Positions 16,846-25,765 of a DNA stretch of 64,000 bases are shown in pieces (positions within the stretch are counted from its first letter, which is position 1; each line of letters opens with the position of its first letter). The stretch lies in contig VGLJ01000011.1 of NCBI GenBank assembly GCA_016866775.1, positions 1 through 64,000 of the forward strand, in the 5' to 3' direction. Below the pieces are notes generated by a model. The model did no database searches. It saw only the letters and a program-made list of their open reading frames with translations, and was not told where the DNA came from. This DNA is from Candidatus Rokuibacteriota bacterium. GTDB lineage: Bacteria; Methylomirabilota; Methylomirabilia; Rokubacteriales; CSP1-6. The position numbers and the translations under genes were made by a program.

Positions 16846-17908
16846 GGTCCTGAAACCGCCGGAACCACTTCCGGAACATGTCCTCGGTGTCCATGCAGTC
16901 GTGGAAACCCGCCTGCCGCGCCTTGATCGTGCTCACCAGCGTGGTCGGCGGCGGGCGCCTGGCGCCGTAGGCGAACTGCGCGTCCACGTAGTAGAAGCCC
17001 TGCCCCACGAAGTCCGCGAAGCGCTCGGGCGCGCGAAGGCCGTGGCGGCGCACGATCGCGGCCCACTCCGCTTCACGCGGCGGCATCGCCTCCGCGAGTG
17101 ACAGCGGCTCGTCGGGGCCGACGTCCATGCCGAGCGTGTCCGCGATCGCCGGCCACACCTGGCGCCACTCGAACACGTCGCCGTTGTTGATGTTGAAGAT
17201 CTCGTTCGCGCACGCGGGCGACGTCGCCGCCCACGCGCAGGCGCGCGCGAGCAGGTCCGCGTCGACGGCTTCGCGCACCCACGGCGGCCCGCCGGGAAAC
17301 GCGAGCGGCCGGCCTTCCTCGCGGAGCAGCTCGGCGTAGACGCCGATCGCCGGGATCAGGTTCATGTGGCTCCCGAAGGACTCGCCGAAGATCACCTGCG
17401 GCCGCAGGATGGTCCAGGACCACGCCTGCCCGCGCTGCCGCTCGCGCAGGTAGTCCTCCTGCAGCCAGTAGAAGTTCTCGTGGACGTGACGCGGCTGCCG
17501 CTCCTTCGCCGGAATCGCGATCGGACCGAGATGGGCGCCGTACGCCTTCGTGCCCTGCAGGAGCGTGACGTGCTCGAGCCCGCGCGCCGCCGCGCGCAGC
17601 GGCTCGAAGAGGTGCTCCAGCATCACGCGGTTCGTCTCCATCTGATCGCGCTCGCGCCAGCCGCGGATCAGTCCCGGCTTCTCGTACAGCGCGGCGTAGA
17701 CGAGGTGCGTGACCTCGCACATGCCGCCGAACACCTCCGCGCAGCGTGCGCGGTCGGTGAGATCGACCGAGATCAGCTCGACGCCGTCGAGACCTTCCGG
17801 GAGGCGGCGCGACACCGCGAGCACCTTGAAGCCCGGCAGCGACGCGAAGTGCTTCGCCGCCGCGAAGCCGACGAGCCCGGACGCGCCGGCGACGAGAACG
17901 GTGGGCAC
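16817..17908 (-). CDS. PRISE-type SDR (progesterone 5-beta-reductase / iridoid synthase-like NAD(P)H reductase)
   Basis: A 363-residue extended SDR. The N-terminal nucleotide-binding motif is VLVAGASGLVGFAAAKHF; the middle has TLLQGTKAYGAH and NFYWLQEDYL, where the atypical Tyr-Trp-containing motif replaces YxxxK as in PRISE enzymes that reduce activated enones at the beta position. The C-terminal FNINNGDVFEWRQVWP is also characteristic. Such bacterial proteins reduce enone-bearing small molecules. The start is three bases from the CoA-transferase stop, so they form an operon. The natural substrate is unknown. Confidence 0.82.
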   Translation of the reverse strand: MPTVLVAGASGLVGFAAAKHFASLPGFKVLAVSRRLPEGLDGVELISVDLTDRARCAEVFGGMCEVTHLVYAALYEKPGLIRGWRERDQMETNRVMLEHLFEPLRAAARGLEHVTLLQGTKAYGAHLGPIAIPAKERQPRHVHENFYWLQEDYLRERQRGQAWSWTILRPQVIFGESFGSHMNLIPAIGVYAELLREEGRPLAFPGGPPWVREAVDADLLARACAWAATSPACANEIFNINNGDVFEWRQVWPAIADTLGMDVGPDEPLSLAEAMPPREAEWAAIVRRHGLRAPERFADFVGQGFYYVDAQFAYGARRPPPTTLVSTIKARQAGFHDCMDTEDMFRKWFRRFQDLKALRAPGT

Positions 17909-17911
17909 CGG

Positions 17912-19108
17912 CTACTTCGGGACGCGCGTTGCACCGGACGCGAGGAGGGCGTCGATCTCGCCGGCCGCGAGCCCGGCCTCGCGCAGGATCTCGACGCTGT
18001 GCTCCCCGAGGCGCGGCGGCAGCCGCCGGATCGACGCCGGCGTGGTGCCGTAGTGCGCCGGGATGCCGGGCAGCCGCATCTTCCCTTCGCTCGGGTGATC
18101 CACGAGCTGCCAGAACCCGGTCGCTTCGAGATGCGGATCGGTGAGCAGCGACTCCAGCGAGTTCACGATCATCGCCGGGATGTTGTTCGCGTCGAGCGCG
18201 GCGAGCCACTCGGCATTGGTGCGCGCCGGCGCGATCCGGCCGATCTCCTCGTAGAGGAACTCGATGTGCTGGAGGCGCGAGCCGAGCGTCGCGTAGCGCG
18301 GATCGTCGGCGAGGTCCTGCCGCCCGGCGATCTTGAAGAAGTCGCGCCAGTTCTTGTCGGTGTAGGGCAGGATCGCGAGGAAGCCGTCCTTCGTCTTGTA
18401 CGGGCGGCGATAGCGGTTGAGCACGCGCTTGTAGCCGACACTGTCGAGCGGCGGCACGAACGTCTCGCCGTAGAGGTGCTCCACCATCACCCACGCGGCC
18501 AGGCTCTCGAACATCGGCACCTCGACTTCCTGGCCCTGGCCGGTGCGCGCCTTGTGATAGAGCGCGGCGAGCACGGCGGCGAGCACGGTCATCGAGCTGG
18601 TCTTGTCGGCCACGATGGTCGGCACGTACCGCGGCTCGTTGGCGAGCGGCGTCAGCGTGGAGGCGACGCCCGACACCGCCTGGATGATGTCGTCGTACGC
18701 GGGCTTCTCGCCGTACGGACCGGCGGCCCGGAAGCCGTAGGTGCCCACGTAGATCAGACCGGGATTCAGGGCGCGGAACGCCTCGTACGACATGCCCAGG
18801 CGCTTGGCCGCTTGCGGCCGGTAGTTGTGCAGGAGCACGTCGGCGTTCGACGCGAGACGCCGCAGCACGCTCCGCGCGTCGTCCTTCTTGAGGTCGAGCA
18901 CGATCGAGCGCTTGTTGCGGTTGACGGCGAGGAAGAACGCGCCCATGTCGGGGTTGCGCATGGGGCCGAGCTGGCGCGTGGTGTCGCCCTCGGGCGGCTC
19001 GACCTTGATGATGTCGGCACCGAGGTCGCCCAGCTGCTGCGCGGCCCACGGCCCGAGCACGACGGTGGTGCAGTCGACGACGCGGACACCGGTCAATGGT
19101 CCTGACAT
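17912..19108 (-). CDS. CoA-transferase family III (CaiB/BaiF)
   Basis: A 398-residue family III CoA-transferase that moves CoA between carboxylic acids. Family landmarks: MSGPLTGVRVVDCTTVVLGP, GADIIKVEPPEGD, NRNKRSIVLDLKK, and the GQGQEVEVPMFESLAAW segment. At the position of the catalytic Asp of formyl-CoA transferase I read Glu (MFES rather than MQDA), a variant that I believe occurs in other CaiB-like subgroups. It starts upstream of and runs into the PRISE reductase, suggesting that a CoA thioester is made and then an enone-type bond is reduced. It faces away from the EamA transporter. Confidence 0.87.
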   Translation of the reverse strand: MSGPLTGVRVVDCTTVVLGPWAAQQLGDLGADIIKVEPPEGDTTRQLGPMRNPDMGAFFLAVNRNKRSIVLDLKKDDARSVLRRLASNADVLLHNYRPQAAKRLGMSYEAFRALNPGLIYVGTYGFRAAGPYGEKPAYDDIIQAVSGVASTLTPLANEPRYVPTIVADKTSSMTVLAAVLAALYHKARTGQGQEVEVPMFESLAAWVMVEHLYGETFVPPLDSVGYKRVLNRYRRPYKTKDGFLAILPYTDKNWRDFFKIAGRQDLADDPRYATLGSRLQHIEFLYEEIGRIAPARTNAEWLAALDANNIPAMIVNSLESLLTDPHLEATGFWQLVDHPSEGKMRLPGIPAHYGTTPASIRRLPPRLGEHSVEILREAGLAAGEIDALLASGATRVPK

Positions 19109-19146
19109 GACGCTGATCCTACTCCGTCCCGTGCTAGCGTCGCGCG

Positions 19147-20109
19147 ATGCGCGAGCGACAGGAAGGCATCGCGTTCCTGGCCACGGTCGTCGTCGCCTGG
19201 GGCCTCACGTGGCCCGTGAACAAGCTCGTGCTCGCGGCCGTGCCGCCGCTGTGGGCGGTGACGCTGCGGTCGATGATCGCCGCGGTCGTGCTCTTCGCGC
19301 TCGCGCTCGCCGTCGGCCGGCTGATCATTCCGCCGCGCGCGGACGTGCCGGTGCTGCTGAGCATCACGCTGCTGCACATGGTCGGCTTCACGGTGCTGAC
19401 GAGCTTCGGCCTCGCGGTCGTGCCGGCGGGCCGCTCGGTGGTCCTCGCCTACACGACCCCGCTGTGGGTCACACCGGGCGCGCGCCTCTTTCTCGGTGAG
19501 CCGCTCACCGCGCGCCGCGCGGTCGGCGTGCTCATCGGTCTCGCCGGCCTGGCGGTTTTGTTCAACCCGTTCGCGTTCGACTGGACGAGCCGCGAGGCGG
19601 TCGTCGGCAACGCCGCGATCCTGGGCGGTGCGTTCCTGTGGGCCGGCAGCATCATCCACATCCGCGGCCATCGCTGGCGCGCGACGCCGTTCCAGCTCCT
19701 GCCGTGGGAATTGCTGCTCGCGACGGTGATCCTGCTGCCGCTGTCGCTCACGCTCGAGGGCGCGCCGGCGTGGGCGTGGACGCCGGCGTTGATCGCGTTG
19801 CTCGCGTACGGGGGAATTCCCGGGACGGGACTTCCCTACTGGGCGATCGCGATGGCGACGCGGCGTCTGCCCGCGGTGACGATCTCGCTCGGCCTCCTCG
19901 CGACGCCGGCGTTCAGCGTGGTCGTCGCCACGCTGTGGCTGGGCGAGCCGCTCACGGCGTCGCTGGTGATCGCGATCGTGCTGATCCTCGGTGGAATTTG
20001 TTGGGACATGGGGGGCTCCGGGCGCCCCCCAAGCCCCCCACGCTCCGGGCCCGGAATGAATCCGGGCCCTCCGCGAGTGCCCTCTAGCCCCCGGGCTCGA
20101 GCCGGATGA
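19147..20109 (+). CDS. DMT-superfamily transporter, EamA type
   Basis: A 320-residue inner-membrane protein with ten predicted helices in two EamA repeats; the signatures WGLTWPVNKLVLAAVPP near the start and VVVATLWLGEPLTAS in the second repeat are typical. Members export amino acids or other metabolites. The membrane part ends near residue 287 (LILGGICWD). The remaining tail of about 30 residues, rich in Gly, Pro, Arg and Ser, is encoded by repeat element C, so the original C-terminus has probably been replaced. It overlaps the convergent sugar dehydrogenase by 26 bases. Confidence 0.86.
   Translation: MRERQEGIAFLATVVVAWGLTWPVNKLVLAAVPPLWAVTLRSMIAAVVLFALALAVGRLIIPPRADVPVLLSITLLHMVGFTVLTSFGLAVVPAGRSVVLAYTTPLWVTPGARLFLGEPLTARRAVGVLIGLAGLAVLFNPFAFDWTSREAVVGNAAILGGAFLWAGSIIHIRGHRWRATPFQLLPWELLLATVILLPLSLTLEGAPAWAWTPALIALLAYGGIPGTGLPYWAIAMATRRLPAVTISLGLLATPAFSVVVATLWLGEPLTASLVIAIVLILGGICWDMGGSGRPPSPPRSGPGMNPGPPRVPSSPRARAG
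20005..20081 (-). repeat. G-rich palindromic element, copy C
   Basis: On the minus strand it reads GGCACTCGCGGA, hairpin GGGCCCGGA-TTCA-TTCCGGGCCC, bridge GGAGCGTGGGGGGCTT, then the second hairpin GGGGGGCGCCCGGAGCCCCCC and ATGTC. It forms the 3' end of the EamA gene and abuts the stop of the convergent dehydrogenase gene. Confidence 0.85.
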
Positions 20110-21229
20110 TGCGGCCGCGCGGATGGTCCGTGAGGAGATAGACGAAGCCGTCGGGCCCCTGGCGGACGTTGCGGACGCGCTCCCCTGGCGCGATGACGTG
20201 GCGCTCCTCGTGCTGCACGCGGCCGTCGGCGAGCCTGAGCCTGACGAGCCGTCCCGGCTGGAGCGAGCCCACGAGCAGATCGCCGCGCCAGTCGGGGAAC
20301 TTGTCCGCGGTGTAGAAGGTCGCCCCGGACGGCGCGATCACCGGATCCCAGTAGTACACCGGCTGCTCCATCCCGGCCTTGTGCGTGCCGATGCCGATCT
20401 GCGCGCCCGAGTAGTCGCGGCCGTACGTGATCACCGGCCAGCCGTAGTTCTTGCCGGCTTGCGGCTGGTTCAGCTCGTCGCCGCCGCGCGCGCCGTGCTC
20501 CACCGTCCACAGCCGGTCCTGCGCGTCGAGCGTCGCCGCCTGGATATTGCGGTGACCGTATGACCAGATCTCCGGTCGCGCGCCCTCGCGGCCGACGAAC
20601 GGATTGTCCTTCGGCACGGAGCCGTCGGCGTTGATCCGGACGATCTTGCCGAGCGTGTCGCCGAGGTTCTGCGCGTGCTCGAGCTGGAGGAAGCGATCGC
20701 CCAGCGTCACGAACAGCGTGCCGTCGCGACGGAAGACGAGGCGCGAGCCCCAGTGCTTGCCGCCGCCGACCTTCGGCTGCTGCCGCCAGATCACCTTCGT
20801 GTCGTCGAGACCGCGCTCTCCGAGACGCCCGCGCGCCACCGCGGTGCTCGCGCCACCGTCGCCGGGCTCGGCGAAGGAGAGATAGACGAGACGGTCCTGC
20901 GCGAAGCTCGGGCTCAGCGCGACGTCGAGCAGGCCACCCTGATCGCCGGCGCGGACCTTCGGCACGCCGTCGACGGGCGCCGACAGCTCGCCCTCGCGCG
21001 AGACGAGACGCAGGCGCCCCGGCCGCTCGGTCACGAGCATGCGTCCGTCGGGCAGGAACGCGAGACCCCACGGGTGCTCGAGCCCGCGCGCGACGTCGAC
21101 CTGGCGCGCCGGCAGCCGGCTGTCCTTCGGCGTGGGCGAGCGTGGAGCGTCCTGTGCGAGGGCGGGCACGACCGCGGCGATCGCCGCGGCGCAGATCACG
21201 AGAAAGATGCGAAGTCGCTCGGTGTTCAT
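20084..21229 (-). CDS. PQQ-dependent sugar dehydrogenase (soluble aldose dehydrogenase, YliI-like)
   Basis: A 381-residue secreted beta-propeller enzyme of the glucose/sorbosone dehydrogenase family. A signal peptide occupies the first 25 or so residues (RIFLVICAAAIAAVVPALAQ). Family segments include GLEHPWGLAFLPDGRMLVTE, GDQGGLLDVALSPSF, and GHRNIQAATLD, with His residues placed for the PQQ site. It would oxidise sugars in the periplasm and pass electrons to the respiratory chain. Its ATG lies at the point where the upstream DapA-like gene should stop, with a likely ATGA junction. The 3' end touches repeat C. Confidence 0.87.
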   Translation of the reverse strand: MNTERLRIFLVICAAAIAAVVPALAQDAPRSPTPKDSRLPARQVDVARGLEHPWGLAFLPDGRMLVTERPGRLRLVSREGELSAPVDGVPKVRAGDQGGLLDVALSPSFAQDRLVYLSFAEPGDGGASTAVARGRLGERGLDDTKVIWRQQPKVGGGKHWGSRLVFRRDGTLFVTLGDRFLQLEHAQNLGDTLGKIVRINADGSVPKDNPFVGREGARPEIWSYGHRNIQAATLDAQDRLWTVEHGARGGDELNQPQAGKNYGWPVITYGRDYSGAQIGIGTHKAGMEQPVYYWDPVIAPSGATFYTADKFPDWRGDLLVGSLQPGRLVRLRLADGRVQHEERHVIAPGERVRNVRQGPDGFVYLLTDHPRGRIIRLEPGG

Positions 21230-22127
21230 GGGGGAATTGTCCCTCGCGGCCCGCCCCCTCGGTCGCCTTCAACGTCCGGTCGAGCTCATCGGCGAGCGAC
21301 GACGAGATCCGTGTCAGCGGCAGCCGGCGCTCCGGCGACGCGATCAGGCCCTGGCGCCAGACGCAATGCTTGATCGGCATCGGATTCGCTTCCTTGAAGA
21401 GCAGCGGAACGAGCGCCTCGAGCCGCGCCCACTCCCGGCGCGCGCCCTGGTGATCGTTCGCCGCCATGCGCTCGTACACGCGGAGGAACCGCTCGGTGTC
21501 GACGTGCGACGACGCGAGAATCCCGCCGTCGGCGCCGTGGGCGAGCATCGTGTAGAGCCACGGGTCGTCGCCGGTCAGCACGGCGAATCCCTTCGGGCGC
21601 AGGCGCAGCAGCTCGATCGACTGCGCGAGGTTGCCCGAGGAGTCCTTCACGCCGACGATGTTCGGCAGCTCCCCCAGCCGCAGCAACGTCTCGTTCGCGA
21701 GGTTGATGCTCGTGCGGTAGGGAATGTTGTAGATCAGGATCCGCTTGTCGGTCGCCTCGGCGATCCGCGTGAAGTGCTCCCGCATCCCGTCCTGGCTCGG
21801 CCGGTTGTAGTACGGGCACACCGAGACGATGCCCGGGAACGCGTAACGCTGGAGGCGCTTCAGGGTCTTCAAGACCTTCGCCGTCGCGTTGCCGCCGATG
21901 CCGACGAACACCGGCACGCGCCCCGCGACGAGGCTCACGGTGCGATCGACGATCGCCTCCATCTCGTCCTCGTCGATCGTCGGCCCCTCGCCCGTCGTTC
22001 CCAGCGGGAACACGCCGCTCACGCCCCGCGCGAGGTAGTGCGCGAGCATCCGGTCGTAGCTCGCGAAGTCGACGCTCCCGTTCACGAACGGCGTGATGAT
22101 CGGCAGCCAGATCCCTGAGAGTGCCAT
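21226..22127 (-). CDS. DapA-family aldolase (dihydrodipicolinate synthase-like), 3' end probably frameshifted
   Basis: A class I aldolase/lyase of the DapA family, about 300 residues. Readable sites: FPLGTTGEGPT (Thr-Thr phosphate or carboxylate loop, near residue 45), the Tyr of LIYNIPYRT (near 135), and the Schiff-base Lys of IVGVKDSSG (near 163). Members cleave or form 2-keto acids. In the sequence as given the frame does not stop: it runs on to 19836 through the next gene. A one-base gap in the C5 run at 21254-21258 would restore a stop exactly overlapping the next ATG (CCATGA), the junction style used across the window. I give the coordinates of that restored end. It could be a sequencing error or a real mutation. 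Confidence 0.82.
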
Positions 22128-22165
22128 TCTCGTTCTCCTGGCGACGACGCCCCAGAAACGACAAA

Positions 22166-22191
22166 GGCCCGCGACCGGGTGGTCGCGGGCC
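22166..22191 (-). terminator. Intrinsic-terminator-like hairpin
   Basis: An 11-bp perfect stem (GGCCCGCGACC / GGTCGCGGGCC) with a 4-base loop, followed on the minus strand by TTTGTCGTTTC. It lies between the transposase remnant and the dapA-like gene, so it probably ends leftward transcription from the remnant, or acts as a leader structure for dapA. Confidence 0.6.
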
Positions 22192-22223
22192 TCGAAGGTC
22201 CGAAGACGTCGTCGAGTCTGGGG

Positions 22224-22829
22224 TTAGGGAACGTCTCCCTTCACGCGCTTGAGGCGAAGCATGGGCGCCGTCATTAAGGCCCAGGCCGCGGTGGCGCCGG
22301 TGCGGACGACCGTCCCGTCGACATCGAGGGTCAGACGGGGCACGTCGAGGCGCGCGAGCGACTCGAGCACGAGTTCCTGGTTGAGCTGGATCGGCGGGCG
22401 GAGCGTCACGTGCGTGAATCGGCGCAGCCAATTGGTGACCGTGCGCGCCGAGGGCATCCGAGCCAGCCCGCTGAATCGGCGGACGAGCGGATCGCCGACG
22501 AGATACTTCAGGTGCTCCACCCGTCGCGCCCCGACGTAGAACAGCGCGAGCAGCAGCAGACTCAGCCGTGCGCCGCCGTAGTCGCCGCCGAGGTCCGCGC
22601 ACGCGCGACGCAATCGTGGGTACAGGCCGAGCCGGCGTACATAGCGGTGGAGCAGCTCGAGTCCGCCGTACGACGTCAGCTGCTGCGGGATGAACTCGAT
22701 CGGCAAATCGCGCTTGACCACCTGCCGCAAGCTGCCTACGCTCAAACGCATCAGAGGGGCCTCCCCGGATCGAAGAGTGACGTGGGCACGTCCACTCCTT
22801 TGATACGTCGGAAAGCCCCTCTGATGCAT
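22224..22829 (-). mobile_element. Remnant of an IS1380-type transposase gene
   Basis: An open frame of 201 codons whose first two thirds resemble the N-terminal part of IS1380-family transposases: FYVGARRVEHLKYL, ARTVTNWLRRFTH, and the first catalytic-Asp motif LTLDVDGTVVRTGA. Full-length proteins of this family have over 400 residues. Here the Asp motif is followed within about 25 residues by a stop, with MLRLKRVKGDVP looking like a much later part of the transposase, so an internal deletion is likely. The remaining catalytic residues are absent and the element should be inactive. The real start could be the internal ATG at 22751. I could not find convincing terminal repeats. Confidence 0.65.
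22748..22827. repeat. 13-bp inverted repeat at the 5' side of the transposase remnant
   Basis: GCATCAGAGGGGC at 22748-22760 and its reverse complement at 22815-22827 flank a 54-base spacer. The pair covers both candidate start codons of the transposase remnant. It may be a translational or transcriptional control structure, or a leftover IS end. Confidence 0.6.
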
Positions 22830-22955
22830 GTCAGCCGCCGATCGATTCCCGTTCTATTTTCGGATTGGGGCTAACTGGCAGTCGCCGGGCCGCGCGAAGT
22901 TCTTTCACCGGCTAGCGTCGTTCTCCCGGGGTCTCGAGCTGGTTTCGTGTGGTTC

Positions 22956-23798
22956 TTACGGTATATTCCTCTCGCCCTCCTTGATCGAGACGCGCCAGTG
23001 GATGCGGTCTTCCTCGGGTGGATAGTCGCCCGCCGCCTTGTGGTACGAGCAGCGGTTGTCCCAGATGACGATGTCGCCCTTGCGCCACTTGTGGCGGTAC
23101 TGGGCGTCGGGATGGATCATCCGCTCGGTCAGCTCGTCGATCAGCGCGTCGCTTTCGGATTCGTCGACGCCCTCGATGCGGAGGATCTTGCCGGGATCGA
23201 AGTAGAGTCCCTTGCGCTTGGTCTCGGGGTGCGTGCGGGTGATCGGGTGGCGGACCGGCGTCCAGTTGCGGTCTTCCTCGTTCAGGAGCTGCGTCGCCTT
23301 CCGGCGCCCGCCGTACGTGAACACGCCGAGCCGTCCGTCGAGGCGCTCCTTCAGCCGCGGCGGTAGCGCGTCGTACGCCGCGTACATGCTGGCAAAGTGC
23401 GTGTCACCGCCGGTGCTCGGCACCGCGAGCGCATAGAGCTGCGTCGCCTTGAACGGCTCCTCGTCGTACGCGCCGTCGGTGTGCCAGCCCTCGGCCCCGC
23501 GCCGGTAGATCGCCATGTCGAGCGAGCCGTCGGCCTTGAACTTGTTGACGCCGAGGAAGGTGATCTCGGGGTAGTCGGGGTGCCGCGTGCTCTTCGAGGG
23601 GTGCGGAACCACGATGCCGAAGCGGCGGCTGTAGCGCAGGAACTCGTCGATCGTGAGCTCCTGGTCCGGGACGACCAGCACGTTGCCGTCGAGCCAGGCG
23701 CGATACAGCGGAGCGAAGCCCGCGTCGTCGAGCGTTGTGACGTCGACGCCGCGCACCTCGACGCCGATCTGCGGGCCCAGCCGGCGCACCTCGACCAT
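22956..23798 (-). CDS. TauD/TfdA-family 2-oxoglutarate-dependent dioxygenase
   Basis: A 280-residue Fe(II)/2OG oxygenase. The facial-triad start HTD is in GWHTDGAYDEEPF (near residue 105), the distal His in NRCSYHKAAGDYP, and the 2OG-binding Arg in RIHWRVSIKEG near the C-terminus. Members hydroxylate taurine, 2,4-D, sulfonates or similar acids in the cytoplasm. The gene stands alone, facing away from the aldo-keto reductase, with an unusually AT-rich stretch downstream next to the IS remnant. The substrate cannot be named. Confidence 0.88.
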   Translation of the reverse strand: MVEVRRLGPQIGVEVRGVDVTTLDDAGFAPLYRAWLDGNVLVVPDQELTIDEFLRYSRRFGIVVPHPSKSTRHPDYPEITFLGVNKFKADGSLDMAIYRRGAEGWHTDGAYDEEPFKATQLYALAVPSTGGDTHFASMYAAYDALPPRLKERLDGRLGVFTYGGRRKATQLLNEEDRNWTPVRHPITRTHPETKRKGLYFDPGKILRIEGVDESESDALIDELTERMIHPDAQYRHKWRKGDIVIWDNRCSYHKAAGDYPPEEDRIHWRVSIKEGERNIP

Positions 23799-23849
23799 CG
23801 GGCCGCATGGTGCGCCCGCGCCGGCGCGTCGTCAAGGTAGACTTCGGCC

Positions 23850-24680
23850 ATGCCGTCACATCCCGGGTTCCTCTACGGCACCGCGTGGAAGGAAGACCGC
23901 ACCGCCGCGCTGACCGAGCTCGCCCTGCGCACGGGGTTTCGCGGCATCGACACGGCGAACCAGCGCCGCCACTATCATGAGTCGGCGGTCGGCCGCGGGC
24001 TCGCCGCCGCGTATCGCGCCGGCGCCGTCACGCGCGCGGACCTGTTTCTCCAGACGAAGTTCACGTACCAGGCGGGCCAGGACCATCGCTTGCCGTACGA
24101 CGCCGACGCGAGCCTCTCCGCGCAGGTCGCGCAGTCGATGGCGAGCTCGCTCGAGCACCTCGAGACCGATCACGTCGACAGCTACGTACTGCACGGCCCC
24201 GCGTCGGGCTACGAGTGGACCGTTCACGACGCCGAGGTGTGGGCGGCGATGCGCGCCGAGCGCGACGCCGGGCGCACGCGGGTCCTCGGCGTCAGCAACG
24301 TCTCGCTGCGCCACCTCGAGCAGATGGCCGCCGCCGGCGCCGAGCTGCCGGCGTTCGTGCAGAACCGCTGCTTCGCGCGCTTCGGGTGGGACTACCACGT
24401 CCGCGTGTTCTGTGCGGAGCACGGCATCGTGTACCAGGGCTTCTCGCTGCTCACCGCGAACCCGGAGGTCCTGCCGCATCCGCTCGTGCGGAGCATCGCG
24501 TCGCGGAACGGGGCCACCCCGGCCCAGGTCGTCTTTCGCTTCGCGCTCGCGGTCGGGATGCTCCCGCTCACGGGCACGAGCAACGCCGAGCACATGAAGC
24601 AGGACCTCGCGAGCAACGAGATCGCGCTCTCCGACGAGGAGGTGCGCGCGATCGAAGCCGTGGCGGTGCGCGCGGGATGA
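23850..24680 (+). CDS. Aldo/keto reductase family protein
   Basis: A 276-residue NADPH-type aldo-keto reductase barrel. The catalytic Asp is in RGIDTANQRRHYHE (the Tyr position reads RRHYHES, where the usual Y is shifted), the Lys in LQTKFTYQAG, and the His in YVLHGP. The C-terminal PLTGTSNAEHM is the nucleotide phosphate-binding motif. It reduces aldehydes or ketones. Its stop overlaps the next gene as ATGA, so it is coupled to the enolase-superfamily enzyme and, through it, to an MFS transporter. Confidence 0.84.
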   Translation: MPSHPGFLYGTAWKEDRTAALTELALRTGFRGIDTANQRRHYHESAVGRGLAAAYRAGAVTRADLFLQTKFTYQAGQDHRLPYDADASLSAQVAQSMASSLEHLETDHVDSYVLHGPASGYEWTVHDAEVWAAMRAERDAGRTRVLGVSNVSLRHLEQMAAAGAELPAFVQNRCFARFGWDYHVRVFCAEHGIVYQGFSLLTANPEVLPHPLVRSIASRNGATPAQVVFRFALAVGMLPLTGTSNAEHMKQDLASNEIALSDEEVRAIEAVAVRAG

Positions 24681-25765
24681 AGATCACGCACGTCGCCGTC
24701 GATGTCGTGCGAGTGCCCGTGGACCGCCCCTACGTCGCGGGCGCGCGCGCCGTCGATGCCAACTGGCACGTGCTCGCGCGGATCACCACGTCCGACGGCG
24801 TCGAGGGCGTCGGCTACATCGTCTACCCGCGTCCCGATCTGATGACCGCGATCGGACACGCGGCGCGCGAGCTCGGCGAGACGCTGATCGGCATGAGCGT
24901 GCTCGAGCCCGAGGCCGCGTGGGACCGGCTCGCCCGTCGCGGCGACTGGGTCGGGCCGGGCGGGCTGCTGCACGCAGCACTCGCGCCGCTCGACATCGCC
25001 GTGTGGGACGCCGCGGGCAAGACGCTCGGCCAGCCGCTTCATCGGCTGCTCGGTGGCTATCGCGATCGCGTACCGACGTACGGAAGCGACGGGCTCTGGT
25101 ACAGCCTGTCGCCGGACGAGCTCGCCGCGTCCGCACGCCGTCACGTCGACGACGGCTTCGACGCGGTCAAGCTTCGCATCGGCAAGGAGCCGACCGCCGA
25201 GCGCGAGGCGGAGCGCGTCCGCGCGGTGCGCGAGGCCGTCGGCCCGGACGTCCGCATCATGGTGGATGCGACCGAGAGCTGGACGCTGCGGCAGGCGCGG
25301 GAGACCGGCCGCGTGCTGCAGGAGGCGGGCATCGCGTGGCTCGAGGACCCCGTGCACCATCTCGATCTGGCTGGACTCGCCGAGCTGCGCCGCGCGTTGA
25401 CGGTTCCGGTCACGGGCGGCGAGCATCTCTATCACCTCGACGCGTTCCGCGCGCTGCTCGAGGCGCGCGCCGTCGACGTCGTGATCCTCGATCTTGCGCG
25501 CGTCGGCGGCATCACGCCGTGGCGCAAGATCGCGGCGCTGGCGCAGGCGCATCGCGTGCCGGTGTGCGGCCACGTCGTGCCCGAGATCCAGGTGCATCTG
25601 CTCGCGGCCGTGCCGAACGGCCATCTCGTGGAGTACGTGCCGCGCTCCGCGGCGATCCTCGCGGCGATGCCCCGTCGCGAGCGCGGCGCGCTCGTCGCGC
25701 CGTCGGCGCCGGGCCTCGGGCTCGAGCTCGATGCCGACGCGGTCCAGCGCTACCGGGTCGCGTGA
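24677..25765 (+). CDS. Mandelate racemase / muconate-lactonizing enzyme family (enolase superfamily)
   Basis: A 362-residue enolase-superfamily enzyme. It shows the KLRIGK lysine pair region, metal ligands Asp in IMVDATESW, Glu in WLEDPVHHLD and Glu in TGGEHLYH, and the His-containing VCGHVVPEI strand near the C-terminus, the mandelate-racemase-type His/Lys acid-base arrangement. Such enzymes abstract an alpha proton from a carboxylate to racemise, dehydrate or cycloisomerise a sugar acid or aromatic acid. ATGA and GTGA overlaps tie it into a three-gene operon with an aldo-keto reductase and an MFS permease, consistent with sugar-acid or hydroxy-acid use. Confidence 0.88.
   Translation: MKITHVAVDVVRVPVDRPYVAGARAVDANWHVLARITTSDGVEGVGYIVYPRPDLMTAIGHAARELGETLIGMSVLEPEAAWDRLARRGDWVGPGGLLHAALAPLDIAVWDAAGKTLGQPLHRLLGGYRDRVPTYGSDGLWYSLSPDELAASARRHVDDGFDAVKLRIGKEPTAEREAERVRAVREAVGPDVRIMVDATESWTLRQARETGRVLQEAGIAWLEDPVHHLDLAGLAELRRALTVPVTGGEHLYHLDAFRALLEARAVDVVILDLARVGGITPWRKIAALAQAHRVPVCGHVVPEIQVHLLAAVPNGHLVEYVPRSAAILAAMPRRERGALVAPSAPGLGLELDADAVQRYRVA

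Noticed and set aside
19836-21225. Continuation of the dapA-like frame to 763 codons as a fusion protein
   Set aside because: The extension is the out-of-frame shadow of the sugar dehydrogenase gene. A one-base correction gives a normal aldolase length and an ATGA junction.
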